NCBI RefSeq assembly: GCF_043195105.1
Contig: NZ_JBAFWO010000001.1
Origin: NCEH01 sp002257205
GTDB taxonomy: Bacteria > Pseudomonadota > Alphaproteobacteria > Rhizobiales > Xanthobacteraceae
Length of the DNA stretch: 64,000 bases
Reading direction: 5' to 3' (one strand)
In this document: one piece after another, positions 26,125 through 34,364 of the stretch
Layout of the letters: every line of letters starts with the position of its first letter
Position numbering within the stretch: position 1 is the stretch's first letter
Notes under the pieces: model-generated
The model's input: the letters and a program-made list of their open reading frames with translations, nothing else
The model's database searches: none
What the model was told of the DNA's origin: nothing
Translations under genes and position numbers: made by a program

Positions 26125-27225
26125 CTAGTTGGCGAAGCGGAAGTGCAGCACGTCGCCGTCCTGCACCACATATTCCTTGCCTTCCAGCCGCAGCCGTCCG
26201 GCATCGCGCGCGCCGGATTCGCCTTTGTATTGGACATAGTCCCCATAGGCGATGGTTTCCGAGCGAATGAAGCCCTTCTCGAAATCGGAATGGATCACGC
26301 CCGCCGCCGCAGGCGCCTTGGTGCCCCTGGTGATGGTCCAGGCGCGTGCTTCCTTCGGACCCACGGTGAAATAGGTCACGAGGTGCAGCAAATCGTAGCC
26401 GGCGCGGATCACGCGGTTGAGGCCGGGTTCGTCGAGGCCGATGGCGTCGAGATAATCCTTCTGGTCCTCCGCGGGCAGCACGGCGATTTCGCTCTCGATC
26501 TTGGCCGAGACCACCACCGCCTTGGCGCCCTCTTCGGCCGCGCGCTTGAACACTTCGGCGGAGAGCGCATTGCCCTCCAGCGCGGAGGCCTCCTCGACAT
26601 TGCAGACATAGAGCACGGGCTTTGCCGTCATCAGGCCGAGCATGCCGAACGCCTGCTCCTCCTCGGGCTTGCGCTCCACCAGGCGCGCCGGCTTGCCCTC
26701 GCGCAGCAGCACCAGGGCGCGGTTCATCAGGTCAAGGATTTCCTTGGCCTCTTTGTCGGCGCCGTTCTTGGTCTTCTTCTCCAGCGCGGCGGCGCGCTTT
26801 TCCAGGCTTTCGAGATCGGCCAGCATCAGCTCGGTCTCGATGGTCTCGATATCGTCCACGGGGGCGATCTTGCCTTCCACATGGGTGACGTCGCCATCCT
26901 CGAAGCAGCGCACCACATGGGCGATGGCGTCGCACTCGCGGATATTGGCCAGGAACTGGTTGCCGAGCCCCTCGCCCTTGGAGGCGCCGCGCACCAGGCC
27001 GGCGATGTCCACGAAGGTGAGGCGGGTGGGGATGATCTGGCCCGAGCCGGCGATGGAGGCCAGGGTATCGAGGCGCGGATCGGGCACCGCCACTTCACCC
27101 ACATTGGGCTCGATGGTGCAGAAGGGATAATTGGCCGCCTGCGCCGCGGCGGTCTGGGTGAGCGCGTTGAAGAGAGTCGACTTGCCCACGTTCGGCAGGC
27201 CGACGATGCCGCATTTGAAGCCCAT
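26125..27225 (-). CDS. ychF: Redox-regulated P-loop ATPase YchF
   Basis: 366-residue TRAFAC-class NTPase of the Obg family that binds ATP rather than GTP and associates with ribosomes. G1 is GLPNVGKSTLFNALTQ at residue 8, followed by AANYPFCTIEPNVG (switch I), the DIAGLVRGASKGEGLGNQFL region (G3), and the C-terminal TGS-like end (YVQYKGESGARDAGRLRLEGKEYVVQDGDVLHFRF). Full length. Starts three bases after the toxin stop, so it shares a transcript with pth and the toxin-antitoxin pair. Confidence 0.97.
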   Translation of the reverse strand: MGFKCGIVGLPNVGKSTLFNALTQTAAAQAANYPFCTIEPNVGEVAVPDPRLDTLASIAGSGQIIPTRLTFVDIAGLVRGASKGEGLGNQFLANIRECDAIAHVVRCFEDGDVTHVEGKIAPVDDIETIETELMLADLESLEKRAAALEKKTKNGADKEAKEILDLMNRALVLLREGKPARLVERKPEEEQAFGMLGLMTAKPVLYVCNVEEASALEGNALSAEVFKRAAEEGAKAVVVSAKIESEIAVLPAEDQKDYLDAIGLDEPGLNRVIRAGYDLLHLVTYFTVGPKEARAWTITRGTKAPAAAGVIHSDFEKGFIRSETIAYGDYVQYKGESGARDAGRLRLEGKEYVVQDGDVLHFRFAN

Positions 27226-27228
27226 AGC

Positions 27229-27684
27229 TCAGCGATCTTTCAGCGAAGAGAAGACGGTCTCGATGTCCGTCGTGAAGGGATTGATCACGGTGGTGCGCTC
27301 GATGGCGAGGCCGTCTTGCAGGTCCTCGCTCAGCAGCAGCCGGCAATCCGCAAGGAGCGCGGATGCAATCATCAGGCAGTCCCACCATTCGAACTTGAAG
27401 CGATCCTCGATGTGGAAGGCCCGCCCCATCAGCTCGCTGGGCGAGGCGGAGTGGCAGGCCGGCATCAGATCGCCGAGGAAGTCCCGTATGGCATGGCGCG
27501 GCACGAAGGGAAACCGGTCGATGGCCGCCGCATAGAACTCGCTCGCCACCTGGGGCGTGATCACCAGCTCGCCGTGGCGGCGGATGGAGCGCAGGCTATG
27601 CCTCGTCAGCGCCCGCTTGCGCGCGTCGCTGCGGTCCTGGAGATAGATCAGCATCCGCGCGTCCACGAAGCATCGCAGGCTCAT
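27229..27684 (-). CDS. PIN-domain ribonuclease toxin (VapC-like)
   Basis: 151 residues from MSLRCFVDARMLIYL. Acidic PIN residues are visible: Asp near residue 8 (FVDAR), Glu in TPQVASEFYAA, Asp in FEWWDCLMIASALL and Asp in LLSEDLQDG. VapC toxins cut tRNA or rRNA and are held by an adjacent antitoxin. The usual DxN after the first Asp is altered (DAR). The reading frame begins 89 bases inside the end of the antitoxin gene. It lies between pth and ychF, an unusual place. Confidence 0.85.
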   Translation of the reverse strand: MSLRCFVDARMLIYLQDRSDARKRALTRHSLRSIRRHGELVITPQVASEFYAAAIDRFPFVPRHAIRDFLGDLMPACHSASPSELMGRAFHIEDRFKFEWWDCLMIASALLADCRLLLSEDLQDGLAIERTTVINPFTTDIETVFSSLKDR

Positions 27685-27898
27685 GGCTGTCCTCACGCAT
27701 CGGGGGTGGGGGTCCCTCCGGGTCCCAGCCGGGGCCGGAGAGCCAGCGGTCGAACGGGGCAAGCGGATCGGAATGGCCGCCGAGCGCCCGGCTCAGGCGG
27801 TCGGCGATGAATTTGGACAGGCTCTTGCCCTCGCGCGCGGCGGCCAGGCGCACCTGGACCGTCAGCTCGTCGGACAAGGTGATGGTGATGTTCTTCAT
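27596..27898 (-). CDS. Ribbon-helix-helix antitoxin partner of the PIN toxin
   Basis: About 100 residues from MKNITITLSDELTVQVRLAAAREGKSLSKFIADRLSRAL, which is a CopG/RHH DNA-binding fold. The tail GGHSDPLAPFDRWLSGPGWDP would wrap the toxin; a final low-complexity stretch (MREDSHEPAMLRGRADADLSPGP) runs over the toxin start. The overlap with the toxin is 89 bases, longer than typical for such pairs, so either the stop has been lost or the overlap is genuine. It begins 46 bases after pth. Confidence 0.75.
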   Translation of the reverse strand: MKNITITLSDELTVQVRLAAAREGKSLSKFIADRLSRALGGHSDPLAPFDRWLSGPGWDPEGPPPPMREDSHEPAMLRGRADADLSPGPQRRAQAGADEA

Positions 27899-27944
27899 GG
27901 GCGGCCCCCGCATGCGCCGGCCGGCATGGCGCCCCACAGTGCGG

Positions 27945-28556
27945 TCAGGCGCGGGGATCGCCAATGGTTTTCTTGTCGCCGAAGCCTTGGGCATCCAGGA
28001 ACAGGTGCGCCCGGTTCTGGAATTCCTCGGGCTTTCCGGCGACCAGCTGTTCGGCGAAGTCCGCGCATGCCCCGCACACCCCCTCGACCCACGGCTTCTC
28101 GCTCTTGGCGAAATCGCCCAGGACGTAAGGGTGCACCAGCGTCTTGTCGCCCGGATGACCGATGCCGAGCCGCACCCGCCAATACTCGTTGCCGCAATGT
28201 GCGGTAATCGAGCGCAGGCCGTTGTGGCCGGCGTTTCCGCCGCCCTTCTTGGTGCGGATCTTGGCCGGTGGCAGGTCGAGTTCGTCGTGAAACACGAAAA
28301 CCCGCTCCAGCGGGATCTTGTAGAAGCGCATGGCTTCGGCGACCGCGCGGCCGCTTTCGTTCATGAAGGTCTCGGGCAGCAAGGCGAGCACCTTCTCGCC
28401 GGCGATCTCGCCCTCGGCCACCGCACCTTGAAAGCGGCGGCGCCAGGGGGAAAGCCGATGGCGGCGGGCCAGGGCCTCCACCGCCATGAAGCCGATATTA
28501 TGCCGGTTGCCGACATATTTCGGGCCGGGATTGCCGAGGCCTGCGAACAGGATCAC
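27945..28556 (-). CDS. pth: Peptidyl-tRNA hydrolase
   Basis: 203 residues. It frees tRNA from peptidyl-tRNA dropped from ribosomes. Catalytic His19 lies in YVGNRHNIGF with Asn9 in GLGNPG, and the Asp in FVFHDELDLP, then GHNGLRSI and RLGIGHPG. It begins 26 bases after the rplY stop on the same strand, the usual rplY-pth pairing. The C-terminal ~15 residues are variable. Confidence 0.97.
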   Translation of the reverse strand: MILFAGLGNPGPKYVGNRHNIGFMAVEALARRHRLSPWRRRFQGAVAEGEIAGEKVLALLPETFMNESGRAVAEAMRFYKIPLERVFVFHDELDLPPAKIRTKKGGGNAGHNGLRSITAHCGNEYWRVRLGIGHPGDKTLVHPYVLGDFAKSEKPWVEGVCGACADFAEQLVAGKPEEFQNRAHLFLDAQGFGDKKTIGDPRA

Positions 28557-28582
28557 GGTTCAACTCCGGCCCGAGAGGACGA

Positions 28583-29218
28583 TCAGGACTTGGAGGAGGT
28601 CGCGGCGGCGGAGGCGGCGGCGGCAGCCGCGTCGTCCGCTTGCGCGTCCTTCAGGCCCGACGGCGCCACGACGGTGGCCAGGGTGTCGTCGCCCGTGAGC
28701 GCCGAGACCACGCCTTCCGGCAGGGTGATCGACGACAGATGCAGCGACGCGCCGAGCTGAACGCCCGTCATGTCGACCGAAACGTGGTCGGGGATGGATT
28801 CGGCCGGGCAATCCAGCTCCACCGCATGGTGGACGATGTTGAGCGTGCCGCCTGCCTTCAGGCCGGGAGAGGCTTCCTGCTTCACAAAGTGCACCGGCAC
28901 TTCCACCGTGACGCGCGCACCGGCGGACACCCGCAGGAAGTCCACGTGCAGCGGCAGATCCTTCACCGGATCGAGCTGGTAGTCGCGGGGAATGACGCGG
29001 TGCTTCTTGCCGTCCACTTCGATGAGGAAGAGGGTGGTCAGGAAGTGGCCGGCGTAGATGGTCCGGGTGATCTCCTTGTGTTCCAGGGAGATGGTGATCG
29101 GATCCTGCTTCTCGCCGTAGATCACGGCGGGCACGCGTCCGGCGCGGCGCTCTTCACGGGCGGCCCCCTTGCCGGCCCGTTCGCGCGCCACAGCCTTCAA
29201 TTCTTTGATGGCGGTCAT
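28583..29218 (-). CDS. rplY: 50S ribosomal protein L25/general stress protein Ctc
   Basis: 211-residue long-form L25. N-terminal 5S-rRNA-binding domain is LKAVARERAGKGAAREERRAGRVPAVIYGEKQDPITISLEHKEI, followed by the beta-rich CTC domain (HVDFLRVSAGARVTVEVPVHF). Ala/Ser-rich tail ends the protein. First gene of the rplY-pth-(toxin-antitoxin)-ychF transcript. Confidence 0.97.
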   Translation of the reverse strand: MTAIKELKAVARERAGKGAAREERRAGRVPAVIYGEKQDPITISLEHKEITRTIYAGHFLTTLFLIEVDGKKHRVIPRDYQLDPVKDLPLHVDFLRVSAGARVTVEVPVHFVKQEASPGLKAGGTLNIVHHAVELDCPAESIPDHVSVDMTGVQLGASLHLSSITLPEGVVSALTGDDTLATVVAPSGLKDAQADDAAAAAASAAATSSKS

Positions 29219-29384
29219 GGCACTTCATCCTAATGTAGACTGGTTCCAGAAAGGCCAACGGCCGCTCGCGCGGCCGTCCGGCTTTCGCCTGGGCACGCCT
29301 CCAGGGGGGCGCATGCCGAAACGAAGGCGGGCTTATAGCCGCGTTGGCCCGCAAACGCAATAAAGACGGGCACGGGAGGGGAAA

Positions 29385-30422
29385 ATGGGGCAGCGCAGGG
29401 CGTATGTGGGTCTTCTGGCGGCGGTCTGCCTCTGGGCAGGCGGCGCGGCGGCATGGGCGCAGGGCGCGCCGGCGTCGCCTACCCCGCCGCCGGGGAGCGG
29501 GGAGCGCATCGTCGAATGGGATATTCCGCAGATCAGCACTTTGCCGGACGATGAATTCGGCCGGCTGGTGCGGTTCGGCCGCTCGGTGCTGGAGGCGACC
29601 TATGCCCATGTGGGCCCCGCCGTCGCCGATCCGGCCATGCGCTTTGCCGGCAACAATCTGGCCTGCGGGAATTGCCATCTCAATGACGGGCGCAAGAAGT
29701 TAGGCCTGCCGTTGGTGGCGGCCGATGCCGATTATCCCACCTATTCCGCCCGCACCGCCCGCGACCTCACCCTCGCCGACCGGGTGAACCAGTGCATGAT
29801 CCGCTCCATGAACGGGCGTCCCATGCCGGCGGATGCGCGGCCCATGCAGGCCTTGCTGGCCTATCTCGCGGTGCTTTCCGCCAATATTCCCGACGATGCG
29901 AAGGTTTCGGGCGCCGGTGCCGGGCAGATGCCGGAGCTGGATCGCGCCGCCGATCCGGTGCGCGGCGCCGGCATTTTCCGCGCCCAATGCGCCGATTGCC
30001 ACGGCGTCGAAGGGCAGGGCGTGCGGCGCAATCCGGTGGACGCGGCGCTCGGCTATGGCGTGCCGCCGCTCTGGGGGCCGGACAGCTTCAATGACGGCGC
30101 GGGTATGAGTCGGCTCATGACCTTGGCCAATTTCGCCCACAACAACATGCCCAACGGCACCGATTGGCTCATGCCGTTGCTGAGCCCGGAGGATGCCTGG
30201 GACGTGGCGGCGTTCGTCGAATCCCAATCCCGCCCGGCGCTGGCCGGCCTGGAGCGCGACTTTCCGGACCTGCTGCGAAAGCCGATCGACGCGCCATACG
30301 GGCCTTATGCGGACGGCTTTTCCGCCGCCCAGCACAAATACGGCCCCTATGGACCGATCCGGGCGGAGATCGCCCGGCTGAAGGCGGAAAAGGGCAGCGT
30401 GCCCAATCCCAACCTCAAATAG
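29385..30422 (+). CDS. Dihaem c-type cytochrome, thiosulfate dehydrogenase (TsdA)-like
   Basis: 345 residues with a signal peptide (cleavage after AAAWA). Two haem c sites: Cys94-Gly-Asn-Cys97-His98 and Cys202-Ala-Asp-Cys205-His206. Cys137 in RVNQCMIRSMNGRPMP corresponds to the cysteine that ligates haem 1 in TsdA (and SoxA), and NNMPNG near residue 248 supplies a Met for haem 2. TsdA couples two thiosulfates to tetrathionate in the periplasm. Family length fits. SoxA/SoxX neighbours are absent, so TsdA is favoured over SoxAX. The sensor at 9.1 kb shows sulfur handling elsewhere in the window, but no link is shown. Confidence 0.8.
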   Translation: MGQRRAYVGLLAAVCLWAGGAAAWAQGAPASPTPPPGSGERIVEWDIPQISTLPDDEFGRLVRFGRSVLEATYAHVGPAVADPAMRFAGNNLACGNCHLNDGRKKLGLPLVAADADYPTYSARTARDLTLADRVNQCMIRSMNGRPMPADARPMQALLAYLAVLSANIPDDAKVSGAGAGQMPELDRAADPVRGAGIFRAQCADCHGVEGQGVRRNPVDAALGYGVPPLWGPDSFNDGAGMSRLMTLANFAHNNMPNGTDWLMPLLSPEDAWDVAAFVESQSRPALAGLERDFPDLLRKPIDAPYGPYADGFSAAQHKYGPYGPIRAEIARLKAEKGSVPNPNLK

Positions 30423-30423
30423 C

Positions 30424-30552
30424 TCATTTGGGCAGAGGCTCGGCGGAGCAGCTCTTCAGCGGGCTGCCCTTGAACCAGTCGCCGCACTTGTCGCAGCCGG
30501 CGACGCCGAGGCCGAAGCCCACCACGAGGGCGATCTGAAGAAAACGGCGCAT
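30424..30552 (-). CDS. Small lipoprotein with a CxxC motif, unannotated 42-residue gene
   Basis: 42 residues, MRRFLQIALVVGFGLGVAG followed by Cys20, a lipobox (VAGC) for lipid attachment. After the lipid Cys the mature part is DKCGDWFKGSPLKSCSAEPLPK, with Cys23 forming CxxC with the lipid Cys, and Cys35. It ends two bases from the stop of the TsdA-like gene, convergent with it. RBS ggagcg precedes the ATG. Too short for standard gene calls. The function is unknown. Confidence 0.7.
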   Translation of the reverse strand: MRRFLQIALVVGFGLGVAGCDKCGDWFKGSPLKSCSAEPLPK

Positions 30553-30642
30553 GTCGCGCTCCTTAATCCTGCATCGCGGCGCACCATAAAGCAGGGCGCG
30601 CCGCTTTCAACCGGCGCGTTGGGGCAGCGGCGGCGCAGGCGA

Positions 30643-32817
30643 TCACAGAAAGCTCAGCGGGTCCACGTCGATGGCCACCCGCACATTGCCCGTGGGCTTC
30701 GGCGCGCTTGCGCGCCAGCCCCTGAGATAGGCGGAAAGATCGAACCCGCGCGGCGAACGCACCAGCAGCCGCCAGCGATGGCGCCCCCGCAGCAAGGCGA
30801 GCGGCGCCTCGGCGGGGCCGAGCACGCGGACGTCGGCATGCAAGGGCGCGCTCGCGGCCAGCCGCCGGGCATGGCCCTCGGCGGCATGGGCCTCGCTCGC
30901 CGAAACGATCAGGCTGGCCATGCGGCCGAACGGCGGCAGATGCGCCTCTTCGCGCGAGGCAATCTCGCTTTCGTAGAAGGCCGCCCGGTCGCCCAGCATC
31001 AGCGCCTTCATCACCGGATGCTCGGGCATATGGGTCTGGATAAAGCCGCGCCCCTCGGTGGAGCCGCGCCCGGCGCGCCCCGCCACCTGATGCACCAGCT
31101 GGAAGGTGCGCTCGGCCGCGCGCGGGTCGCCATGGCCGAGGCCGACATCGGCATCCACCACCCCCACCAAGGCAAGGCCGGGGAAATTGTGCCCCTTCGC
31201 CACCAATTGGGTGCCGACGATGATGTCCACCTCGCCCTTGGCCACCGCGTCCAGTTCCGCCCGCATGCGCTCGACGCCGCCGGACAGATCGCTGGAAAGC
31301 ACGAGGCTGCGGGCGGCGGGAAACAGGGTCTGCACCTCCTCCTGCAAGCGCTCGACGCCGGGGCCGCAGGGGATCAGGCTGTCCTTGGCACCGCAGGCGG
31401 GGCAGGTATCGGGGATCGGCGCCTGATAGCCGCAATGATGGCAGGCGAGGCGGCGGCGGAAGCGATGTTCCACCAGCCAGGCCGAGCAGGAGGGGCAGCG
31501 CATGCGATGCCCGCACGACCGGCACATGGTGAGCGGGGCATAGCCGCGCCGGTTGAGAAACAGCAGCGCCTGGCCGCCCGCCGCCATGGTGTCGTTGATC
31601 TCAGCTTCCAGGCGCGGGGCGATCCAGCGGCCGCGCGGCGGGCCCTCCTTGCGCAGATCGATGGGTGAGAGCCCCGGCACCTTGGCGCCGCCGAACCGCT
31701 CCGGCAGCGCAAGCCGCTTGTAGCGGCTGCGCCGGGCGTTCACCTCGGTCTCGATGGAGGGGGTCGCCGAGGCGAGGACGATCGGGGCTTTCGCGAGCCG
31801 CGCGCGCACCACCGCCATGTCGCGGGCATGATAGGCGACGCCGTCATCCTGCTTATAGGCCGGGTCGTGCTCCTCATCGACGATGGTGAGGCCGAGATCG
31901 CGGAACGGCAGGAACAAAGCCGAGCGCGCGCCCGCGACCACGGAAACCTCGCCGCTCGCCACCCCGCGCAGCACCCGTGCGCGGCGCTTGGTGGAGACGC
32001 CGGAATGCCATTCCGCCGGCTTCACGCCGAACCTCTTGGTGAACCGGTCCATGAACGCCTGGGTGAGGGCGATTTCCGGCAGCAGGATCAGCGATTGCCG
32101 GCCTTCCATGATCGCCTGCGCCACCGCCTCGAAATAGACTTCCGTCTTGCCAGAGCCGGTGACGCCGTCCAGCAGATGCACGCTGAAGGCGCGGGCGGCG
32201 ACGGCGGCGCGCAATGCTTGGGCGGCCGTTCCCTGCTCGGGCGAAAGCTCCGGCACGGCATAAGAAGCATCGGGCGGATAGGCGGCGGGCTCGGGGGGGA
32301 GGACGAGGGTTTCCAGCGCCCCGTCATCCACGAGGCCATCCACCACGGAAGGGGAGACGCCCGCCTCGCGCGCCGCCTCGCCCTTGCCGCGCACGAAGCC
32401 GTCGGCGAGGAAAGCGAGCAGCCGCGCGCGGGCGGCGGTCATGCGCTCCGGGGTGCGGCCGGTGGCGCGCACGCCCACCCGCTCGCGGCCGGGACCGGGG
32501 CTTTCGTCATGGCGCAGCGCCATGCGCAGGACCATGCCACGCGGGGCGAGGGTGTAATCGGCGATCCAATCCACCAGCCGGCGCAATTCCTCCGGCAAGG
32601 GGGTGTGGTCGAGCCTCGCCTTGACGCTTTTCAGCTTGGCTTCGTTCACGCCCGCCGCATCGGTGCGGATCGCCCACACGCACCCCACCATGCCGCGCGT
32701 GCCAAGCGGCACCTGCACGAGATCGCCCGGCGCGAGCGTGAGCCCATCCGGCACGGCATAGGAATAGGGGACGTCGAGGCCGAGGGGGAGCAGGACATCG
32801 ACGAGGCGTGCGGTCAT
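30643..32817 (-). CDS. priA: Primosomal protein N' (replication restart helicase)
   Basis: 724 residues from MTARLVDVLLPLGLDVPYSY; 38 more upstream codons are open but not PriA-like. The helicase core has Walker A GVTGSGKTEVYFEA, DEEH box (IVDEEHDPAYKQ) and a second RecA domain. Between them lies the zinc-binding region CRSCGHRMRCPSCSAWL...CHHCGYQ...CPACG. PriA rebuilds replication forks at D-loops. Full length. Confidence 0.97.
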   Translation of the reverse strand: MTARLVDVLLPLGLDVPYSYAVPDGLTLAPGDLVQVPLGTRGMVGCVWAIRTDAAGVNEAKLKSVKARLDHTPLPEELRRLVDWIADYTLAPRGMVLRMALRHDESPGPGRERVGVRATGRTPERMTAARARLLAFLADGFVRGKGEAAREAGVSPSVVDGLVDDGALETLVLPPEPAAYPPDASYAVPELSPEQGTAAQALRAAVAARAFSVHLLDGVTGSGKTEVYFEAVAQAIMEGRQSLILLPEIALTQAFMDRFTKRFGVKPAEWHSGVSTKRRARVLRGVASGEVSVVAGARSALFLPFRDLGLTIVDEEHDPAYKQDDGVAYHARDMAVVRARLAKAPIVLASATPSIETEVNARRSRYKRLALPERFGGAKVPGLSPIDLRKEGPPRGRWIAPRLEAEINDTMAAGGQALLFLNRRGYAPLTMCRSCGHRMRCPSCSAWLVEHRFRRRLACHHCGYQAPIPDTCPACGAKDSLIPCGPGVERLQEEVQTLFPAARSLVLSSDLSGGVERMRAELDAVAKGEVDIIVGTQLVAKGHNFPGLALVGVVDADVGLGHGDPRAAERTFQLVHQVAGRAGRGSTEGRGFIQTHMPEHPVMKALMLGDRAAFYESEIASREEAHLPPFGRMASLIVSASEAHAAEGHARRLAASAPLHADVRVLGPAEAPLALLRGRHRWRLLVRSPRGFDLSAYLRGWRASAPKPTGNVRVAIDVDPLSFL

Positions 32818-32978
32818 GTTGGTTTTTTGGTCCGAGCGGGCGCAAAGGTCAAAGGGGGAGGGGAGAATGGCCGCCGGGTGGTAGCGAACCCGCTCCCGTG
32901 TCCACGGAAACCACGAAAACGTAGCGTCCACGCCGTTCCGGCCTTGCCTTCGCCATCACGCGCGGCTACCTGCAAGCC

Positions 32979-34013
32979 ATGAAATTCCTCGATCTAGCCA
33001 AGATATATGTGCGCTCCGGTGATGGCGGGGCGGGGTGCGTCTCGTTCCGGCGCGAAAAGTTCATCGAATTCGGCGGTCCCAACGGCGGCGACGGCGGGCG
33101 CGGCGGCGACGTGTGGGTGGAGTGCGTGGACGGGCTCAACACCCTGATCGACTATCGCTACCAGCAGCATTTCAAGGCCAAGAAGGGCGAGCACGGCATG
33201 GGCGCCAACCGCACCGGCGCCAAGGGCGCCGACGTGGTGCTCAAGGTGCCGGCCGGAACCGAGATCCTGGACGACGACGAGGAAACCGTCCTCGCCGACC
33301 TCACCGAGGTGGGCCAGCGCATCCGCTTGCTTGCCGGCGGCAATGGCGGGTTCGGCAATGCCCAGTTCAAGACCTCCACCAACCAGGCGCCGCGCCGCGC
33401 CAATCCGGGCCTGGAAGGCCAGGAAAAGTGGATCTGGCTGCGCCTGAAGCTGATCGCCGACGCCGGCCTCATCGGCCTGCCCAATGCCGGCAAGTCCACG
33501 TTTCTGGCCGCGACCACCGCCGCCAAGCCGAAGATCGCCGATTATCCCTTCACCACTTTGCATCCCGGCCTCGGCGTGGTGCGGGTGGATGACCGCGAAT
33601 TCGTGCTCGCCGACATTCCCGGCCTGATCGAGGGCGCCCACGAGGGGCACGGCATCGGCGACCGGTTCCTCGCCCATATCGAGCGTTGCCGCGCCTTGCT
33701 GCATCTGGTGGACGGCACGTGCGAGCATGCCGGCAAGGCCTATAAGACCGTGCGCGCCGAACTTGCCGCCTATGGCGCCGGGCTCGACGAGAAGCCGGAG
33801 ATTGTCGCGCTCTCCAAGATCGACGCGCTCTCGCCCGAACTGCTGAAGCAGCAGAAGGAACGCCTCCAGCGCGCGGCGAAGAAGAAGCCGCTCCTGCTCT
33901 CCGCCCAGTCCGGCCAGGGCATGCAGGATGCGCTGCGCACCTTGTTCCAAGTGGTGACGGACGGTCGCCTGGAAGAGGCCGAGGCCCTGCCCAAGCCCGA
34001 GTGGCGGCCGTGA
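32979..34013 (+). CDS. obgE: GTPase Obg/CgtA
   Basis: 344 residues. Glycine-rich OBG fold first (GDGGAGCVSFRREKFIEFGGPNGGDGGRGGDVW), then the G domain with G1 GLPNAGKSTFLAAT, G2 TTLHP and G3 DIPGLIEGAHEGHGIGDRFL. Acts in 50S assembly, stringent response and DNA replication. The C-terminal extension is short. First gene of an obgE-proB-(proA) arrangement, unlinked here from rplU-rpmA. Confidence 0.97.
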   Translation: MKFLDLAKIYVRSGDGGAGCVSFRREKFIEFGGPNGGDGGRGGDVWVECVDGLNTLIDYRYQQHFKAKKGEHGMGANRTGAKGADVVLKVPAGTEILDDDEETVLADLTEVGQRIRLLAGGNGGFGNAQFKTSTNQAPRRANPGLEGQEKWIWLRLKLIADAGLIGLPNAGKSTFLAATTAAKPKIADYPFTTLHPGLGVVRVDDREFVLADIPGLIEGAHEGHGIGDRFLAHIERCRALLHLVDGTCEHAGKAYKTVRAELAAYGAGLDEKPEIVALSKIDALSPELLKQQKERLQRAAKKKPLLLSAQSGQGMQDALRTLFQVVTDGRLEEAEALPKPEWRP

Positions 34014-34053
34014 GCGGCGCCCGGGCCTTCGCGGGCACAATGCAGGGGAGCCG

Positions 34054-34239
34054 ATGATGGCGGGGGAACGCTTCGAACGCCATCGCCAGCCCTGGACCTC
34101 GGACGAGATCCAGAAGCTGCACGCCTGCGCCAAGAAGGGCATGTCGCTGAAGGGCATCGCCCAGGCGCTCACGCGCAGCGAGGAATCGGTGAAGATCCGC
34201 GCCAAAGCCGACGGCCTCACCATCGCCAAGCTGCGCTGA
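34054..34239 (+). CDS. Small Myb/SANT-like DNA-binding-type protein
   Basis: 61 residues with RQPWTSDEIQKLHACAKKGMSLKGIAQALTRSEESVKIRAKADGL, a three-helix homeodomain-like fold seen in many short alphaproteobacterial proteins. Ribosome site aggggag precedes a double ATG; the second may be used. Function unknown. Lies between obgE and proB on the same strand. Confidence 0.75.
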   Translation: MMAGERFERHRQPWTSDEIQKLHACAKKGMSLKGIAQALTRSEESVKIRAKADGLTIAKLR

Positions 34240-34364
34240 ACGCTCACGGCGTTTGGCGCGGGGCAGCGTCGCCGTTCCGCCTCTGGCCCGAAGAGCCGGC
34301 TTGGGATATCTCAGGCGGCTCCCGCCCCTGCGCCGCCGACGGGGATGCCCGGCCTGCGGCTGAA

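Noticed and set aside
26047..27810. 587-codon plus-strand frame opposite ychF and the toxin
   Set aside because: His/Gly/Ala-rich shadow; ychF on the other strand has all GTPase motifs.
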